A model generated the notes under the pieces. The model had not been told where the DNA came from. It was given only the letters and a program-made list of their open reading frames with translations, and made no database searches. Shown here piece after piece: positions 26,291 to 35,888 of a stretch of 64,000 nucleotides of DNA. A program made the position numbers and the translations under genes. How positions within the stretch are numbered: the first letter of the stretch is position 1; every line of letters begins with the position of its first letter. The stretch covers positions 186,001-250,000 of the forward strand of contig JAYRZB010000003.1 of assembly GCA_041916675.1 (NCBI GenBank), in the 5' to 3' direction. The stretch is from JAYRZB01 sp041916675. Its GTDB lineage: Bacteria > Pseudomonadota > Alphaproteobacteria > Rhizobiales > Devosiaceae.

Positions 26291-27034
26291 CTATCCGACC
26301 TTGTGCCCCACCGGAATGATGTCGGGACTACTGGCCGTGAAGGGCTTGCCCGTAGCATCGCCGAGCCAGCGGTCGATGGCAAGATTGGCGTCGGTGAGAA
26401 GTTCGGCAATTTCGGACTGGGGTGCAGCGGCGATTTTGGATTGTGCGGAAAAGACTCGACCACCAGGAAGCCGATAGTAAGTGCCGTAGGTGACGATGCC
26501 GGTTTCGGCATCGCAGCTGGCATCGTTCCAGCGCTCGACAGTGCCAAATTCTGGGTGAGGATTGATCTCGCGCGTCGCCTCGGGGGTCCAGTGGCGCCAC
26601 GCTTCGTTGGTTGGCTGGCGACTATCGAAAAAGAAGCGTCCGCCCGGACGAAGGTGGCGAGCAATAGCGGAAATGGCGGCGGCACGATCGGCCCGGGTCA
26701 GCAAGGTCTGGAAGGCGTGCCCGGTCATGAGCACCATATCGAAGGTTTCGCCCAGATCGATGCTGCGGGCATCGGCATGGACCCAGTGCACCTGATCGCC
26801 ACCCGGGCGGGTGCGGGCATGTGTCAGCATGGCCTCGGCCGGATCGGCGCCGGTGACGGCGTGCCTGCGGGCAGCAAGGGCGGTGGAGAAAATGCCTGTA
26901 CCGCAGCCGAGATCGAGCACGCGATGTGCGCCCTCGGCGAGGCTGAGGAAGAAATCAAAGGATTTTGGCCAGGGATTGTCCCAGTCATAGAAGCGGGCGA
27001 GGTCGGGATCGGTGTAAAGCGGGTCGTTTGTCAT
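26291..27034 (-). CDS. Class I SAM-dependent methyltransferase
   Basis: A 247-residue enzyme with the Rossmann-like SAM-binding motif VLDLGCGTGIFSTAL near residue 40, an acidic second strand (VTGADPAEAML) and HLRPGGRFFFDSRQPTNEAW, typical of small-molecule or protein methyltransferases. The start at MTNDPLYTDPDLARFY follows AGAGA; a longer frame adds a basic, Pro-rich stretch with no match. It is downstream of the exporter gene at 27.1 kb on the same strand, with a strong hairpin between them. The substrate is unknown. Confidence 0.85.
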   Translation of the reverse strand: MTNDPLYTDPDLARFYDWDNPWPKSFDFFLSLAEGAHRVLDLGCGTGIFSTALAARRHAVTGADPAEAMLTHARTRPGGDQVHWVHADARSIDLGETFDMVLMTGHAFQTLLTRADRAAAISAIARHLRPGGRFFFDSRQPTNEAWRHWTPEATREINPHPEFGTVERWNDASCDAETGIVTYGTYYRLPGGRVFSAQSKIAAAPQSEIAELLTDANLAIDRWLGDATGKPFTASSPDIIPVGHKVG

Positions 27035-27055
27035 CAGGTCTCTCTGGATGGGAAT

Positions 27056-27081
27056 AACCCGGGCGGCTGACCGCCCGGGTT
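27056..27081. terminator. Hairpin between exporter and methyltransferase genes
   Basis: A perfect 11-bp stem (AACCCGGGCGG/CCGCCCGGGTT) with a 4-base loop lies in the 70-base gap after the exporter gene. There is no long T tract, so it may attenuate rather than stop transcription. Confidence 0.6.
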
Positions 27082-27105
27082 GAGGGGTTGAATCCGCAAA
27101 GGCCC

Positions 27106-28977
27106 CTACTGGGCTGCCGCGCCTTGCGGATCGGCTTCCAGAAAGCCGCCGGACTGGTGGGCCCACAGGCCGGCATAGTGACCACCGCGACGCAGCAGTT
27201 CGGCGTGGCTGCCCTGTTCAACAATCTGGCCCTGATCGAGCACGACCAGACGGTCCATCGCGGCAATGGTGGACAGCCGATGCGCAATTGCGATCACCGT
27301 CTTGTTGGCCATGAGCTGGTGCAACTGCTCCTGAATGGCCACTTCCACCTCGCTATCGAGGGCGGAGGTAGCCTCGTCGAGCACCAGGATCGGGGCATCC
27401 TTGAGGAGCACGCGGGCAATGGCGATGCGCTGGCGCTGGCCGCCCGAGAGCTTGACCCCGCGTTCACCCACATGGGCATCATAGCCGGTGCGGCCCTTCT
27501 GGTCGGACAGGGTCAGGATCACATCGTGAATCTGCGCCTGCCGCGCGGCCGCGATCATCTCATCCTCGGACGCCGACTGGCGTCCATACTTGATGTTTTC
27601 GCGGATTGAGCGGTGGAGGAGCGAGGTATCCTGACTGACCAGCCCGATGGCTGCGCGCACGCTTTCCTGCGTAACGTCGCGGACATCGCGCCCATCGATG
27701 CGGATGGCCCCGCCCTGCACATCGAACATGCGCAGCGCCAGATTGACCAATGTCGACTTGCCCGAACCCGAACGCCCGACCAGACCGATCTTTTCGCCCG
27801 GCGCGACCGAGAGATTGAAGTTCTCGATAACGCTGCCCGTGCCGCCCTTCCAGTAGTTGAAGGTGACGTTTTCATAGTCGATACCGCCCTTTTCGACCAC
27901 CAGCGGGGTGGCATCGGGGGCATCGAGCATGGTCAGGGGCTGGGCGATGGTGACCATCGAATCCCGCGTGTTGCCGATCTGTCGGAAAATGTTCGAACCG
28001 ATCTCGAGGATCCAGCCGGACATATTCATCATCTGCAGCGCGAACGGAATGGCCGTGGCCACCGAGGCGGCGCTGAGCGTGCCCTGGTTCCAACCCGAGA
28101 GCGCGATCCAGGTGATCGAAACCACGAGAAAGGCATTGAGCGCGAACAGGATCGACCACATGGCAGTGAAAGTTGCCATGAGCTTGCGGAACTCGGTGGT
28201 GTGATCGTGCACCGAGGAGGCTACATATTCGTCCTCATGACCGGCAGTCGAGAAGGTCTTGAGGGTCTGAATATTGGTGTAGCTGTCGACGATCCGGCCG
28301 GTCATGACCGACTTGGCCTCTGACAGGTCCTCAGAATAGCGGGCAATCAGCGGCATGGTGACCGCAAACAGAACGCCATAAAGCACCAGCCAGATGCCCA
28401 CCGGCACCAGCAGCACCCAATCCTGCCCGGCCAGCACCACAATGGCGACGACGACAAAGACAATTGCATACCAGGCCGCATCGATGGCCAGGTTTACCCC
28501 GGTTTCGATGGAGTCCCCCGCCTGCAGGATCTTGTTGGCGATGCGGCCGGCAAAATCGTTCTGGAAAAAGGTCCAGTTCTGCCGGATGACATGCCAGTGG
28601 CTCTGCCAGCGCACCAGATTGACCAGGTTGGGCACGATCGAGTGATTTCTGATCAGGGTATCAAGGATAAAGACCAGCGGCCGAACCACGGCGATAACCG
28701 CGATCATGACCAGCAGATACTGCCAGTTGAGCGCAAACATTTGTCCCGGCGGGGTGGTGGCGAGCATGCCGACAATAGCGCCGACGAAAACCGGCAGCAT
28801 GGCATCGGCAACCGACCCCACGGCGACAAGGCCGAGGCGCCAGGCAAAAGCGGTGCGGAACTGATCGATGAAATAGCCAATGAACCGCCAGGTGCCCATG
28901 GGGGGCTGGGGTTGGGCCGTGTGAACTGCCGTGGGCGAATAATGACTATCGAACCACGCAGTAGTGCGTTTGAACAT
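27106..28977 (-). CDS. ABC exporter, fused permease-ATPase (MsbA-like), copy 2
   Basis: A 623-residue half-transporter with six membrane helices in the first 330 residues and a complete ATPase domain: GRSGSGKSTLVN, LSGGQRQRI, ILVLDEATSALDSE and IAHRLSTIAAMD. Its ATPase half is very similar to that of the exporter just upstream (for example DQKGRTGYDAHVGERGVKLS against DSKGRTGYDAHVGERGVKLS). The two genes are on the same strand with a 29-codon gene between them, so a heterodimer is likely. Bacterial heterodimeric exporters often have one defective site; here both proteins keep the catalytic glutamate. Confidence 0.92.
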   Translation of the reverse strand: MFKRTTAWFDSHYSPTAVHTAQPQPPMGTWRFIGYFIDQFRTAFAWRLGLVAVGSVADAMLPVFVGAIVGMLATTPPGQMFALNWQYLLVMIAVIAVVRPLVFILDTLIRNHSIVPNLVNLVRWQSHWHVIRQNWTFFQNDFAGRIANKILQAGDSIETGVNLAIDAAWYAIVFVVVAIVVLAGQDWVLLVPVGIWLVLYGVLFAVTMPLIARYSEDLSEAKSVMTGRIVDSYTNIQTLKTFSTAGHEDEYVASSVHDHTTEFRKLMATFTAMWSILFALNAFLVVSITWIALSGWNQGTLSAASVATAIPFALQMMNMSGWILEIGSNIFRQIGNTRDSMVTIAQPLTMLDAPDATPLVVEKGGIDYENVTFNYWKGGTGSVIENFNLSVAPGEKIGLVGRSGSGKSTLVNLALRMFDVQGGAIRIDGRDVRDVTQESVRAAIGLVSQDTSLLHRSIRENIKYGRQSASEDEMIAAARQAQIHDVILTLSDQKGRTGYDAHVGERGVKLSGGQRQRIAIARVLLKDAPILVLDEATSALDSEVEVAIQEQLHQLMANKTVIAIAHRLSTIAAMDRLVVLDQGQIVEQGSHAELLRRGGHYAGLWAHQSGGFLEADPQGAAAQ

Positions 28978-29016
28978 TTTGAACTCGTGAGGCTGAGCGC
29001 CCCTGACGGCTACCGG

Positions 29017-29106
29017 TCAGGTGGTGGCGCTGGATTGCTGTTTTCGCTTCTTGATGCGGGCATCGGACGTTTCGGTTGCAAGGATGGGTGTATTGATGCT
29101 GGCCAT
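29017..29106 (-). CDS. Small protein, 29 aa, between two exporter genes
   Basis: A 30-codon frame with a perfect AGGAGG ribosome binding site (AGGAGGGCCAA before the ATG). The product starts MASINTPILATETSDARIKK and continues with a basic, Gln- and Ser-rich tail. It lies 59 bases after the upstream exporter gene and 39 bases before the downstream one, on the same strand. It has no membrane segment. It could be a small partner protein, a leader peptide that couples translation, or chance; the ribosome binding site is the main support. Confidence 0.45.
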   Translation of the reverse strand: MASINTPILATETSDARIKKRKQQSSATT

Positions 29107-29165
29107 TTGGCCCTCCTGGTTGCGGCGCGGCGGCGTGCCGGGCCGGGTTGAATGCCGATGAGCCG

Positions 29166-31028
29166 CTATTCGGCGGCTTCACCGGCAAGGTCGGCGTCGA
29201 TGAACCCGCCGGACTGGCGGGCCCAGAGTTTGGCGTAGTGGCCACCATGGGCCAGAAGCTCGGCATGGGTGCCCTGTTCGACAATCTGCCCCTGATCGAG
29301 CACGATCAGCCGGTCCATGGCGGCGATGGTGGAAAGCCGGTGGGCAATCGCGATCACCGTCTTGTTGGCCATGAGCAGTTCAAACTGGCTCTGGATCGCC
29401 GCTTCCACCTCGCTGTCGAGGGCAGAGGTGGCCTCGTCGAGCACAAGGATTGGCGCATCCTTGAGCAGCACGCGGGCAATGGCGATGCGCTGGCGCTGGC
29501 CGCCCGAGAGCTTAACCCCGCGCTCACCCACATGGGCGTCATAACCGGTGCGGCCCTTGGAATCGGCAAGGGTCAGGATAAAATCGTGCGCTTCGGCAAG
29601 CTTGGCCGCCGCAACGATCTGCTCTTCGCTGGCATCGGGACGGCCATAAGCGATGTTGTCGCGGACCGAGCGGTGCAGCAGCGAGGTATCCTGAGTAACC
29701 ATGCCGATATTGGCGCGCAGCGAATCCTGGGTGACCTGGGCAATGTCGTGCCCATCGATGGCGATGAGACCGCTCTCCCGATCGTAAAAGCGCAGCAGCA
29801 GATTGACGACCGTCGATTTACCCGCACCCGACCGACCCACCAGCCCGATCTTTTCTCCGGGACGGATGTGCAGGTCGAGCCCGGAAATGACCGTGGCCTG
29901 CTTGCCATAGTTGAAGGTGACCTTTTCGAAGCGGATATCGCCATTGGCACGTGGCATCGGCAGGGCGCCGGGCGCGTCCGCAACGATGCGCGGCAGCGAG
30001 ATGGAGGAAATGCCGTCGCGCACGACGCCGATGTTTTCAAACAGCGCCGACATTTCCCACATCACCCACTGGCTCATGCCCTGGAAGCGAAGGACCAGCG
30101 CAATGCCGATGGCCACCGCGCCCGGGCTCATGGCATTACCCAGCCACAGCGAAATGCCGATGGCCGCCACGGCAAAGAGCAGCAGATTGTTCATCAGGGT
30201 GATGGCGACCTGCAGCTTGGTGACCATGCGCATCTGCGCGTGCACGGTGCCAAGGAATTCTTCCATGGCGTCACGGGCATAGGCCTCCTCGCGGCTCGAA
30301 TGGGAGAAGAGCTTGACCGTGGCGATGTTGGTGTAGCTGTCAACGATGCGGCCAGTCATCATCGAACGGGCGTCGGCCTGCTTCTCGGACACTTTGCCAA
30401 GGCGCGGAATGAAGTAGCTCAGCAGCCAGATGTAGAGCACCAGCCAGATCAGGAACGGCACGGCCAGCCACCAGTCGCTCATGGCGGCCAGCACCACGGC
30501 GCCTGCAAAGTAGACAACGACGAAGACGCTGACATCAAGCAGCTTCATCACCACTTCGCGCACGGCGAGCGCGGTCTGCATGAGCTTGGCGCCGATACGG
30601 CCGGCGAACTCATCCTGGAAGTAACTCATCGACTGACGGATCAGATAGCGATGCGCCATCCAGCGGATGCGCAGGGGAAAATTGCCAAGCAGGGTCTGGT
30701 GGATGATGTGGGTGTCGATCAACCCGAGCAGGGGCAGCAGCACGAGCAGCACCAGGGCCATGCCTGCCAGCTTCCAGCCCTCGGTGGACAGGAAGGTGGC
30801 GCGATCGGCCGCCGAGAGCCAATCGACAATTGCCCCCATGAAGCCGAACAACGAGATTTCCATCACTGCAATCGCGGCCCCAAGGATGGCCATGGCGATC
30901 AGCCATTTCTTGGCGCCATGGCTGTAGTGCAGGCAAAAAGCCCACAGCGTGCGCGGTGGCTCGGCCGGCGCGGCCTCGGAATAAGGGTTGAGGCGAGATT
31001 CAAACCAGCGAAACAATGGGTCGAACAT
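29166..31028 (-). CDS. ABC exporter, fused permease-ATPase (MsbA-like), copy 1
   Basis: A 620-residue half-transporter, the first of the exporter run. The membrane domain (about residues 35-330) is followed by an ATPase domain with GRSGAGKSTVVN, LSGGQRQRI, ILVLDEATSALDSE and IAHRLSTIAAMD. The start was set at MFDPLFRWFESRLNPYSE, which matches the layout of the other two copies; an upstream in-frame ATG would add 8 residues. Its likely partner is the exporter encoded downstream. The 270 bases between this gene and the divergent pepN carry both promoters. The substrate is unknown. Confidence 0.92.
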   Translation of the reverse strand: MFDPLFRWFESRLNPYSEAAPAEPPRTLWAFCLHYSHGAKKWLIAMAILGAAIAVMEISLFGFMGAIVDWLSAADRATFLSTEGWKLAGMALVLLVLLPLLGLIDTHIIHQTLLGNFPLRIRWMAHRYLIRQSMSYFQDEFAGRIGAKLMQTALAVREVVMKLLDVSVFVVVYFAGAVVLAAMSDWWLAVPFLIWLVLYIWLLSYFIPRLGKVSEKQADARSMMTGRIVDSYTNIATVKLFSHSSREEAYARDAMEEFLGTVHAQMRMVTKLQVAITLMNNLLLFAVAAIGISLWLGNAMSPGAVAIGIALVLRFQGMSQWVMWEMSALFENIGVVRDGISSISLPRIVADAPGALPMPRANGDIRFEKVTFNYGKQATVISGLDLHIRPGEKIGLVGRSGAGKSTVVNLLLRFYDRESGLIAIDGHDIAQVTQDSLRANIGMVTQDTSLLHRSVRDNIAYGRPDASEEQIVAAAKLAEAHDFILTLADSKGRTGYDAHVGERGVKLSGGQRQRIAIARVLLKDAPILVLDEATSALDSEVEAAIQSQFELLMANKTVIAIAHRLSTIAAMDRLIVLDQGQIVEQGTHAELLAHGGHYAKLWARQSGGFIDADLAGEAAE

Positions 31029-31301
31029 GACAAGTCCTTGTGAGGGCGGCACTGGACAGCCCGCCTACAACCCCAAGCATGATTGAGGTCAAACTGATTC
31101 TGATGGCACCGGCGGACGGCACGGGCTCCATAGCGCCCCACCCTGCCGCAATCGCCGGGGCGCCCTCCCCAATGCCGACGAATTTGTCGTTCAAGTTCAG
31201 AGTGAGCGCTTGCGAGCGCGCCAGAATACATGAAAGTAGCCAAGTGGCTGTGACCAGATGGCCACAGTCGTGTTTTGAGTGAGAGCAGGCGGAGTGGCTT
31301 G

Positions 31302-33947
31302 ATGCGGACCGAAGACGGACAGACCATTTACCTCAAGGACTATGCCCCGAGCCCGTTCCTGATCCACCGGGTGGAGCTCGAAGTGCGCATTGCGCCCGAG
31401 ACATCGCTGGTGCGCACGCTTTTGACCATCGAACCGGCCGTCGGCACGGAGCCGGGTACGCCGCTGGTGCTCGACGGGGACACGCTCAAGCTCGAATCGG
31501 TGGCCATCGATGGCTATCCGGTTGCCATGCTGGACTATGAGGCGAGCCCGGACCGGCTGACGATCCACCGCCCGCCGCTCAAGAAATTCGTGCTTGAAAC
31601 CGAGGTGGTGATCGAGCCGGAGAAGAATACCAAGCTGATGGGCTTTTATCGCTCGAATGGCACTTGGTGCACGCAGTGCGAGCCCGAGGGCTTCCGGCGC
31701 ATCACCTATTTCCTCGACCGGCCCGACATTCTGGCGACCTACAAGGTGACCATGATCGCCGACAAGGCGCTGGCCCCGGTGCTGCTGGCCAATGGCAACC
31801 TGATCGAACAGGGCGACCGCGCCGACGGTCAGCACTATGCCGTCTGGGAAGATCCGCACCCCAAGCCGAGCTATCTGTTTGCCATGGTCGCCGGCGATCT
31901 CGGCTCGATCCACGACAGCTTTGTCACCGCCTCCGGGCGGCAGGTAGCGCTGGGGATTTATTGCACCCACGGCAAGGAAGATGAATGCCGCTACGCCATG
32001 GATGCGCTCAAGCGCTCGATGTCCTGGGACGAACGCCGCTTCGGCCGCGAGTACGACCTCGACGTGTTCAACATCGTGGCCGTGTCGGATTTCAACTTCG
32101 GAGCCATGGAAAACAAGGGCCTGAATATCTTTAACGACAAGCTGGTGTTCGCCAAGCCCGAGACCGCCACCGACAGTGATTTTGACGGCGTGGAGCGGGT
32201 GATCGCCCACGAGTATTTCCACAATTGGACCGGCAACAGAATCACTTGCCGCGACTGGTTCCAGCTCTGCCTCAAGGAAGGGCTGACGGTTTACCGCGAC
32301 CAGGAATTCACCTCGGACGAACGGTCTCGCGCCGTCAAACGCATCAGCGATGTGCGCAACCTACGGGCGGTGCAGTTCCCCGAGGATGGCGGACCGCTGG
32401 CCCACGCAGCCCGGCCCGGCCACTACAGGGAAATCAATAACTTCTATACGTCCACCGTCTACGACAAGGGCGCCGAGATCGTGCGCATGCTGGCAACGCT
32501 GCTGGGCGATGCCGGCTTCCGCAAGGGCATGGATCTTTATTTCGAGCGCCATGACGGGCAGGCCACCACAATCGAGGCTTTCCTGAAGGTGTTCGAGGAT
32601 GCCAACGGCGTCGACCTGCAGCACTTCGGGCAGTGGTATCTGCAGGCTGGTACGCCCCAGGTCAGCGTCACTGACAATTACGATGCGGCCAGCCAGACCT
32701 ACACCCTCTCAATCAGCCAGAAAGTCGACCCTACCCCCGGCCAGACTGACAAGGTGCCGCTGGTGATGCCGATCAAGTTCGGGCTGGTGGGGCCCAACGG
32801 TAGCCCGATGACTTGGAGCGGGGTGAGTGGCGGGGACGTACGAAACGACATGATCGTGCTCGATGGGCCCAGCGTTGAACTCACCTTTACTGGCGTCGCC
32901 AATCGGCCGGTACCTTCGCTGTTCCGGGCGTTCTCGGCTCCGGTCAAGATCACCTCGAACGCCACGCAGTCCGACCGGCTGTTTCTTGCCCGGCACGACA
33001 GCGATCCGTTCAACCGCTGGCAGGCGCTGCAGGATGTAGCGCTGGCCCTGCTGGTCAATGCGGTCAAGGGCCACGACTGGGCCGAAGCCGATGCCAGAGC
33101 CCTGGGCAAGGCGCTGGAAGATACCCTGACCAGCGAAACACTGGATGATGCGTTCAAGGCGCTGACCCTGTCGCTGCCCGGTGAAACCCTGGTGGCCCGT
33201 ACGCTGGGCGCCGATGTAGACCCCGACCGGATCCATGCAGTGCGTGCGAGGCTGGTCAAGGCCGTGTTCGGCGGCATCGAAAATACCCTGCGGCAGGTCT
33301 ACGCCGCCAAGGCCAGCACGGCCACCTATAGCCCCGACGCGGCGCAAACCGGGCGGCGCTCGCTGCGCAATCAGGTGCTGGCGGCGCTGGTGCATTCGGG
33401 AGCTGAGGGCGGGCTGGACCTCGCGCGGCAGCAGTTTGCCAATGCCAACAATATGACCGACCGTTTTTCGGCGCTGTCAACGCTGGTCAATGCCTGGGCG
33501 CCGGGTACGCCCGACCTGCTGGCAGACTTCCGCGCCCAGTATGGGGCCGATCCGCTGGTGTTTGACAAGTGGCTGACGCTCAATGCGACGGCCACCGATG
33601 CAGGAGCAATCGAGCGCATGCGCGCGATCCTCGCCGAACCGGATTTCCCCCGCAACAACCCCAATCGCCTGCGGGCGCTGATGGTGAATTTCACGCTGAA
33701 CAATCCCGTGCGGTTTGGGCAGGCGGATGGCGCAGGCTTCCGGTTTGTTGCCGAAACGGTTGCCGACATCGACAAGCGCAATCCGCAGGTGGCCTCGCGT
33801 GTCCTCACCGGCTTCCGCATCTGGCGCGAGTTCGAGCCCACCCGCCGCGCTGCGGCCGAAGCTGCGCTGCGCTGGCTCAAGGACAGCGGCGAACTCAGCC
33901 GCAACGTGGCCGAAATTCTTGACAAGACGCTGGGACCGGCGGGGTAG
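31302..33947 (+). CDS. pepN: Aminopeptidase N
   Basis: An 881-residue M1-family zinc aminopeptidase that removes N-terminal residues from peptides in the cytoplasm. Seen: the exopeptidase motif GAMENKGLNIFND, the zinc site HEYFHNWTGNRITCRDWFQL with the distal glutamate in KEGLTVYRDQEF, and the PepN-type C-terminal helical domain. The length is close to E. coli PepN (870). The ATG is preceded by GGCGGAG; a TTG 27 bases upstream is also in frame. It is monocistronic and divergent from the exporter run. Confidence 0.97.
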   Translation: MRTEDGQTIYLKDYAPSPFLIHRVELEVRIAPETSLVRTLLTIEPAVGTEPGTPLVLDGDTLKLESVAIDGYPVAMLDYEASPDRLTIHRPPLKKFVLETEVVIEPEKNTKLMGFYRSNGTWCTQCEPEGFRRITYFLDRPDILATYKVTMIADKALAPVLLANGNLIEQGDRADGQHYAVWEDPHPKPSYLFAMVAGDLGSIHDSFVTASGRQVALGIYCTHGKEDECRYAMDALKRSMSWDERRFGREYDLDVFNIVAVSDFNFGAMENKGLNIFNDKLVFAKPETATDSDFDGVERVIAHEYFHNWTGNRITCRDWFQLCLKEGLTVYRDQEFTSDERSRAVKRISDVRNLRAVQFPEDGGPLAHAARPGHYREINNFYTSTVYDKGAEIVRMLATLLGDAGFRKGMDLYFERHDGQATTIEAFLKVFEDANGVDLQHFGQWYLQAGTPQVSVTDNYDAASQTYTLSISQKVDPTPGQTDKVPLVMPIKFGLVGPNGSPMTWSGVSGGDVRNDMIVLDGPSVELTFTGVANRPVPSLFRAFSAPVKITSNATQSDRLFLARHDSDPFNRWQALQDVALALLVNAVKGHDWAEADARALGKALEDTLTSETLDDAFKALTLSLPGETLVARTLGADVDPDRIHAVRARLVKAVFGGIENTLRQVYAAKASTATYSPDAAQTGRRSLRNQVLAALVHSGAEGGLDLARQQFANANNMTDRFSALSTLVNAWAPGTPDLLADFRAQYGADPLVFDKWLTLNATATDAGAIERMRAILAEPDFPRNNPNRLRALMVNFTLNNPVRFGQADGAGFRFVAETVADIDKRNPQVASRVLTGFRIWREFEPTRRAAAEAALRWLKDSGELSRNVAEILDKTLGPAG

Positions 33948-33978
33948 CCCGCACATCTTGCGCCCTCACTCGCGACCC

Positions 33979-33996
33979 TTCCCGCCTTGGCGGGAA
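33979..33996. repeat. Inverted repeat downstream of pepN
   Basis: The perfect palindrome TTCCCGCC-TT-GGCGGGAA lies 31 bases past the pepN stop. It lacks a T tract, so it may be a weak terminator, an mRNA-stabilising hairpin or a copy of a dispersed intergenic repeat. Confidence 0.55.
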
Positions 33997-34217
33997 GCGT
34001 TGGGATGGAGGTTCGTGAGCAGCCCGGTCCATATGGTTAATCAAACCCTAGCGCGTAGAACTTTTTTTCAAAACGCTAAGTGATTCAATCGACTCTGCTT
34101 TTTCCCTCAAGCGCCCTACCCGGCAAAAATTGCGTATGGACAGCGACTCCGGCCTGATTCACATTCAGGACGCGGGGCAAATCGCATAGGGCAACTCCCA
34201 GATAGACGGAGCAATTC

Positions 34218-35888
34218 ATGCGTTCGGCGGAGACATCCGGCGTCGAGGCGGCGGGATTCGAGACGGCGAAACCGAACGTGTCCGGCATCGGCAACACCAT
34301 CGCAAAACTGGGCGCATCGCTCCCTCCGGTTACGCTGGCAGTGACCATTACCGCCGTGGTGGCAGCCGCGCTGTTCGTCGTTTTTGACATCGCCCGAACC
34401 CTCGATGACACACGCAGCCGCATGCAACTGATTGCCCGCTCGGCGATAGTCGATATCGATGCGACGGAGCCAGCGCTCGTCGGTGAGCGGATGATCCGCC
34501 GTATCGCAGCGTTCGACCCGGCTCTGCGCGCCAGCGTGATCAACAGCAAGGGCGAAGTGCTGGCAATCTCCACCCAAGAACCTGCGCTCGACCCGATCAG
34601 CGCTCGTGTGAACGTTGAAAAGATCGGCACACTGGCGCTCGAAACCAGCGCGGGCGATGCGCTGGCCGGGGTGTGGCAGCGCGGCCTGTTGGCATTTGGC
34701 GCAGCGGCCCTGATGATTGCAGCCAGCACGCGCCGCCGCCCCGCCAGAAACGCAACGGCAAGTGACCATTTGACCGACCTGATCGGCTCGATCCCTTCAG
34801 GGGTCGCCTGTTGGTCGGCAAAGGGGGCGCTGCTGGCCTATAACGGCCAGTATTGCGACCGGATCGGGGTTGCCAAGGGCAGCCTGCCGCCGGGACTGAC
34901 CTATCATGCCGCGGTGCAGCAATTGCTGCTGGGCGGCTACATGCGGATTGTTGCCGACGAGGACAATAACCGCACGCTCGAACTGCACCGGCAGGATGGC
35001 TCGTGCCTGATGATCGACGAGCGTCCCCTGCCCGATGGCGGTTTCATTACCCTCGTCAGCGATGTGACCGAGCGCAAACGCACCGACCAGTTGCTAAGCT
35101 CAATCAAGGAAGAACAGCGCCAACTCGCCCGGCGCTACCATGAGGAAAAGCTGCGGGCCGAAGCCGCCAGCCGCTCGAAAACATCTTTCCTCGCCCACCT
35201 CTCCCACGATATCCGCACCCCGCTCAACCACATCATCGGCTTTGCCGAACTGATCCGGCACCAGACCTATGGCCCGCTGGGGGATGCGCGGTATCTGGGC
35301 TATGTCGACACCATCAAGGGTTCGGGCGAACGACTGCTGGCCTCGTTTGCCACCATTCTCGAACTTGCTGAACTTGAAAGCGGTCAAAAAGCGCTGCGGC
35401 GCGACACCGTCAGCGTCGATGATATAGTGGTTTCAGCAACCCGGCGTTTTGGCGCACAGGCGTCGCGCGCCGGTGTGGTGCTCAAGGCAGGCGCGCCCGC
35501 CGGTGCGGCCGTAGTCGGGGACCGGCTGGGGCTCGAACGGGCGCTGGGCAACCTGATCGAGAATGCGATTCGCTTCACCCCCACCGGCGGCAAGGTGACC
35601 GTTTCGGCATTTGCCGCAAACGATGGCGTGGTGCTTGAGGTTGCCGATACGGGCATCGGCATGACCGAGGATCGGCTGGCCCAGCTTTCACAACCCTTCG
35701 CCTTCGGCGATGCCGCCTTTGCCAAGGAACACGAAGGCGCCGGCCTCGGCATCGCCATCGCCCGCGCCATAGTCGAACTCAGCGGCGGACGGCTGGCCAT
35801 CGATTCCAGCCCCGCCCTGGGCACCACCGTGGCGGTATCGCTGCCCATGGCGGCCGAGGAGCGGGCCATGCTGGTGCGCGCTGCCTAG
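34218..35888 (+). CDS. Membrane sensor histidine kinase with PAS domain
   Basis: A 556-residue orphan kinase. One strong membrane segment (LAVTITAVVAAALFVVFDIA) lies near residue 45 and a second (GLLAFGAAALMIAAS) near residue 160, enclosing an extracytoplasmic region. Then come a PAS-like domain (about residues 185-290), a dimerisation/phosphoacceptor helix with FLAHLSHDIRTPLNHIIGF and an ATPase domain with NLIENAIRF, DTGIGM and GAGLGIAIARAI. It would autophosphorylate on that histidine. No response regulator gene is adjacent. The stop shares a CTAG palindrome with the convergent gene. Confidence 0.92.
   Translation: MRSAETSGVEAAGFETAKPNVSGIGNTIAKLGASLPPVTLAVTITAVVAAALFVVFDIARTLDDTRSRMQLIARSAIVDIDATEPALVGERMIRRIAAFDPALRASVINSKGEVLAISTQEPALDPISARVNVEKIGTLALETSAGDALAGVWQRGLLAFGAAALMIAASTRRRPARNATASDHLTDLIGSIPSGVACWSAKGALLAYNGQYCDRIGVAKGSLPPGLTYHAAVQQLLLGGYMRIVADEDNNRTLELHRQDGSCLMIDERPLPDGGFITLVSDVTERKRTDQLLSSIKEEQRQLARRYHEEKLRAEAASRSKTSFLAHLSHDIRTPLNHIIGFAELIRHQTYGPLGDARYLGYVDTIKGSGERLLASFATILELAELESGQKALRRDTVSVDDIVVSATRRFGAQASRAGVVLKAGAPAGAAVVGDRLGLERALGNLIENAIRFTPTGGKVTVSAFAANDGVVLEVADTGIGMTEDRLAQLSQPFAFGDAAFAKEHEGAGLGIAIARAIVELSGGRLAIDSSPALGTTVAVSLPMAAEERAMLVRAA

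Noticed and set aside
29148..31043. 631-codon plus-strand frame opposite an ABC exporter gene
   Set aside because: His- and Gly-rich product typical of antisense frames; the exporter on the other strand has all ATPase motifs.
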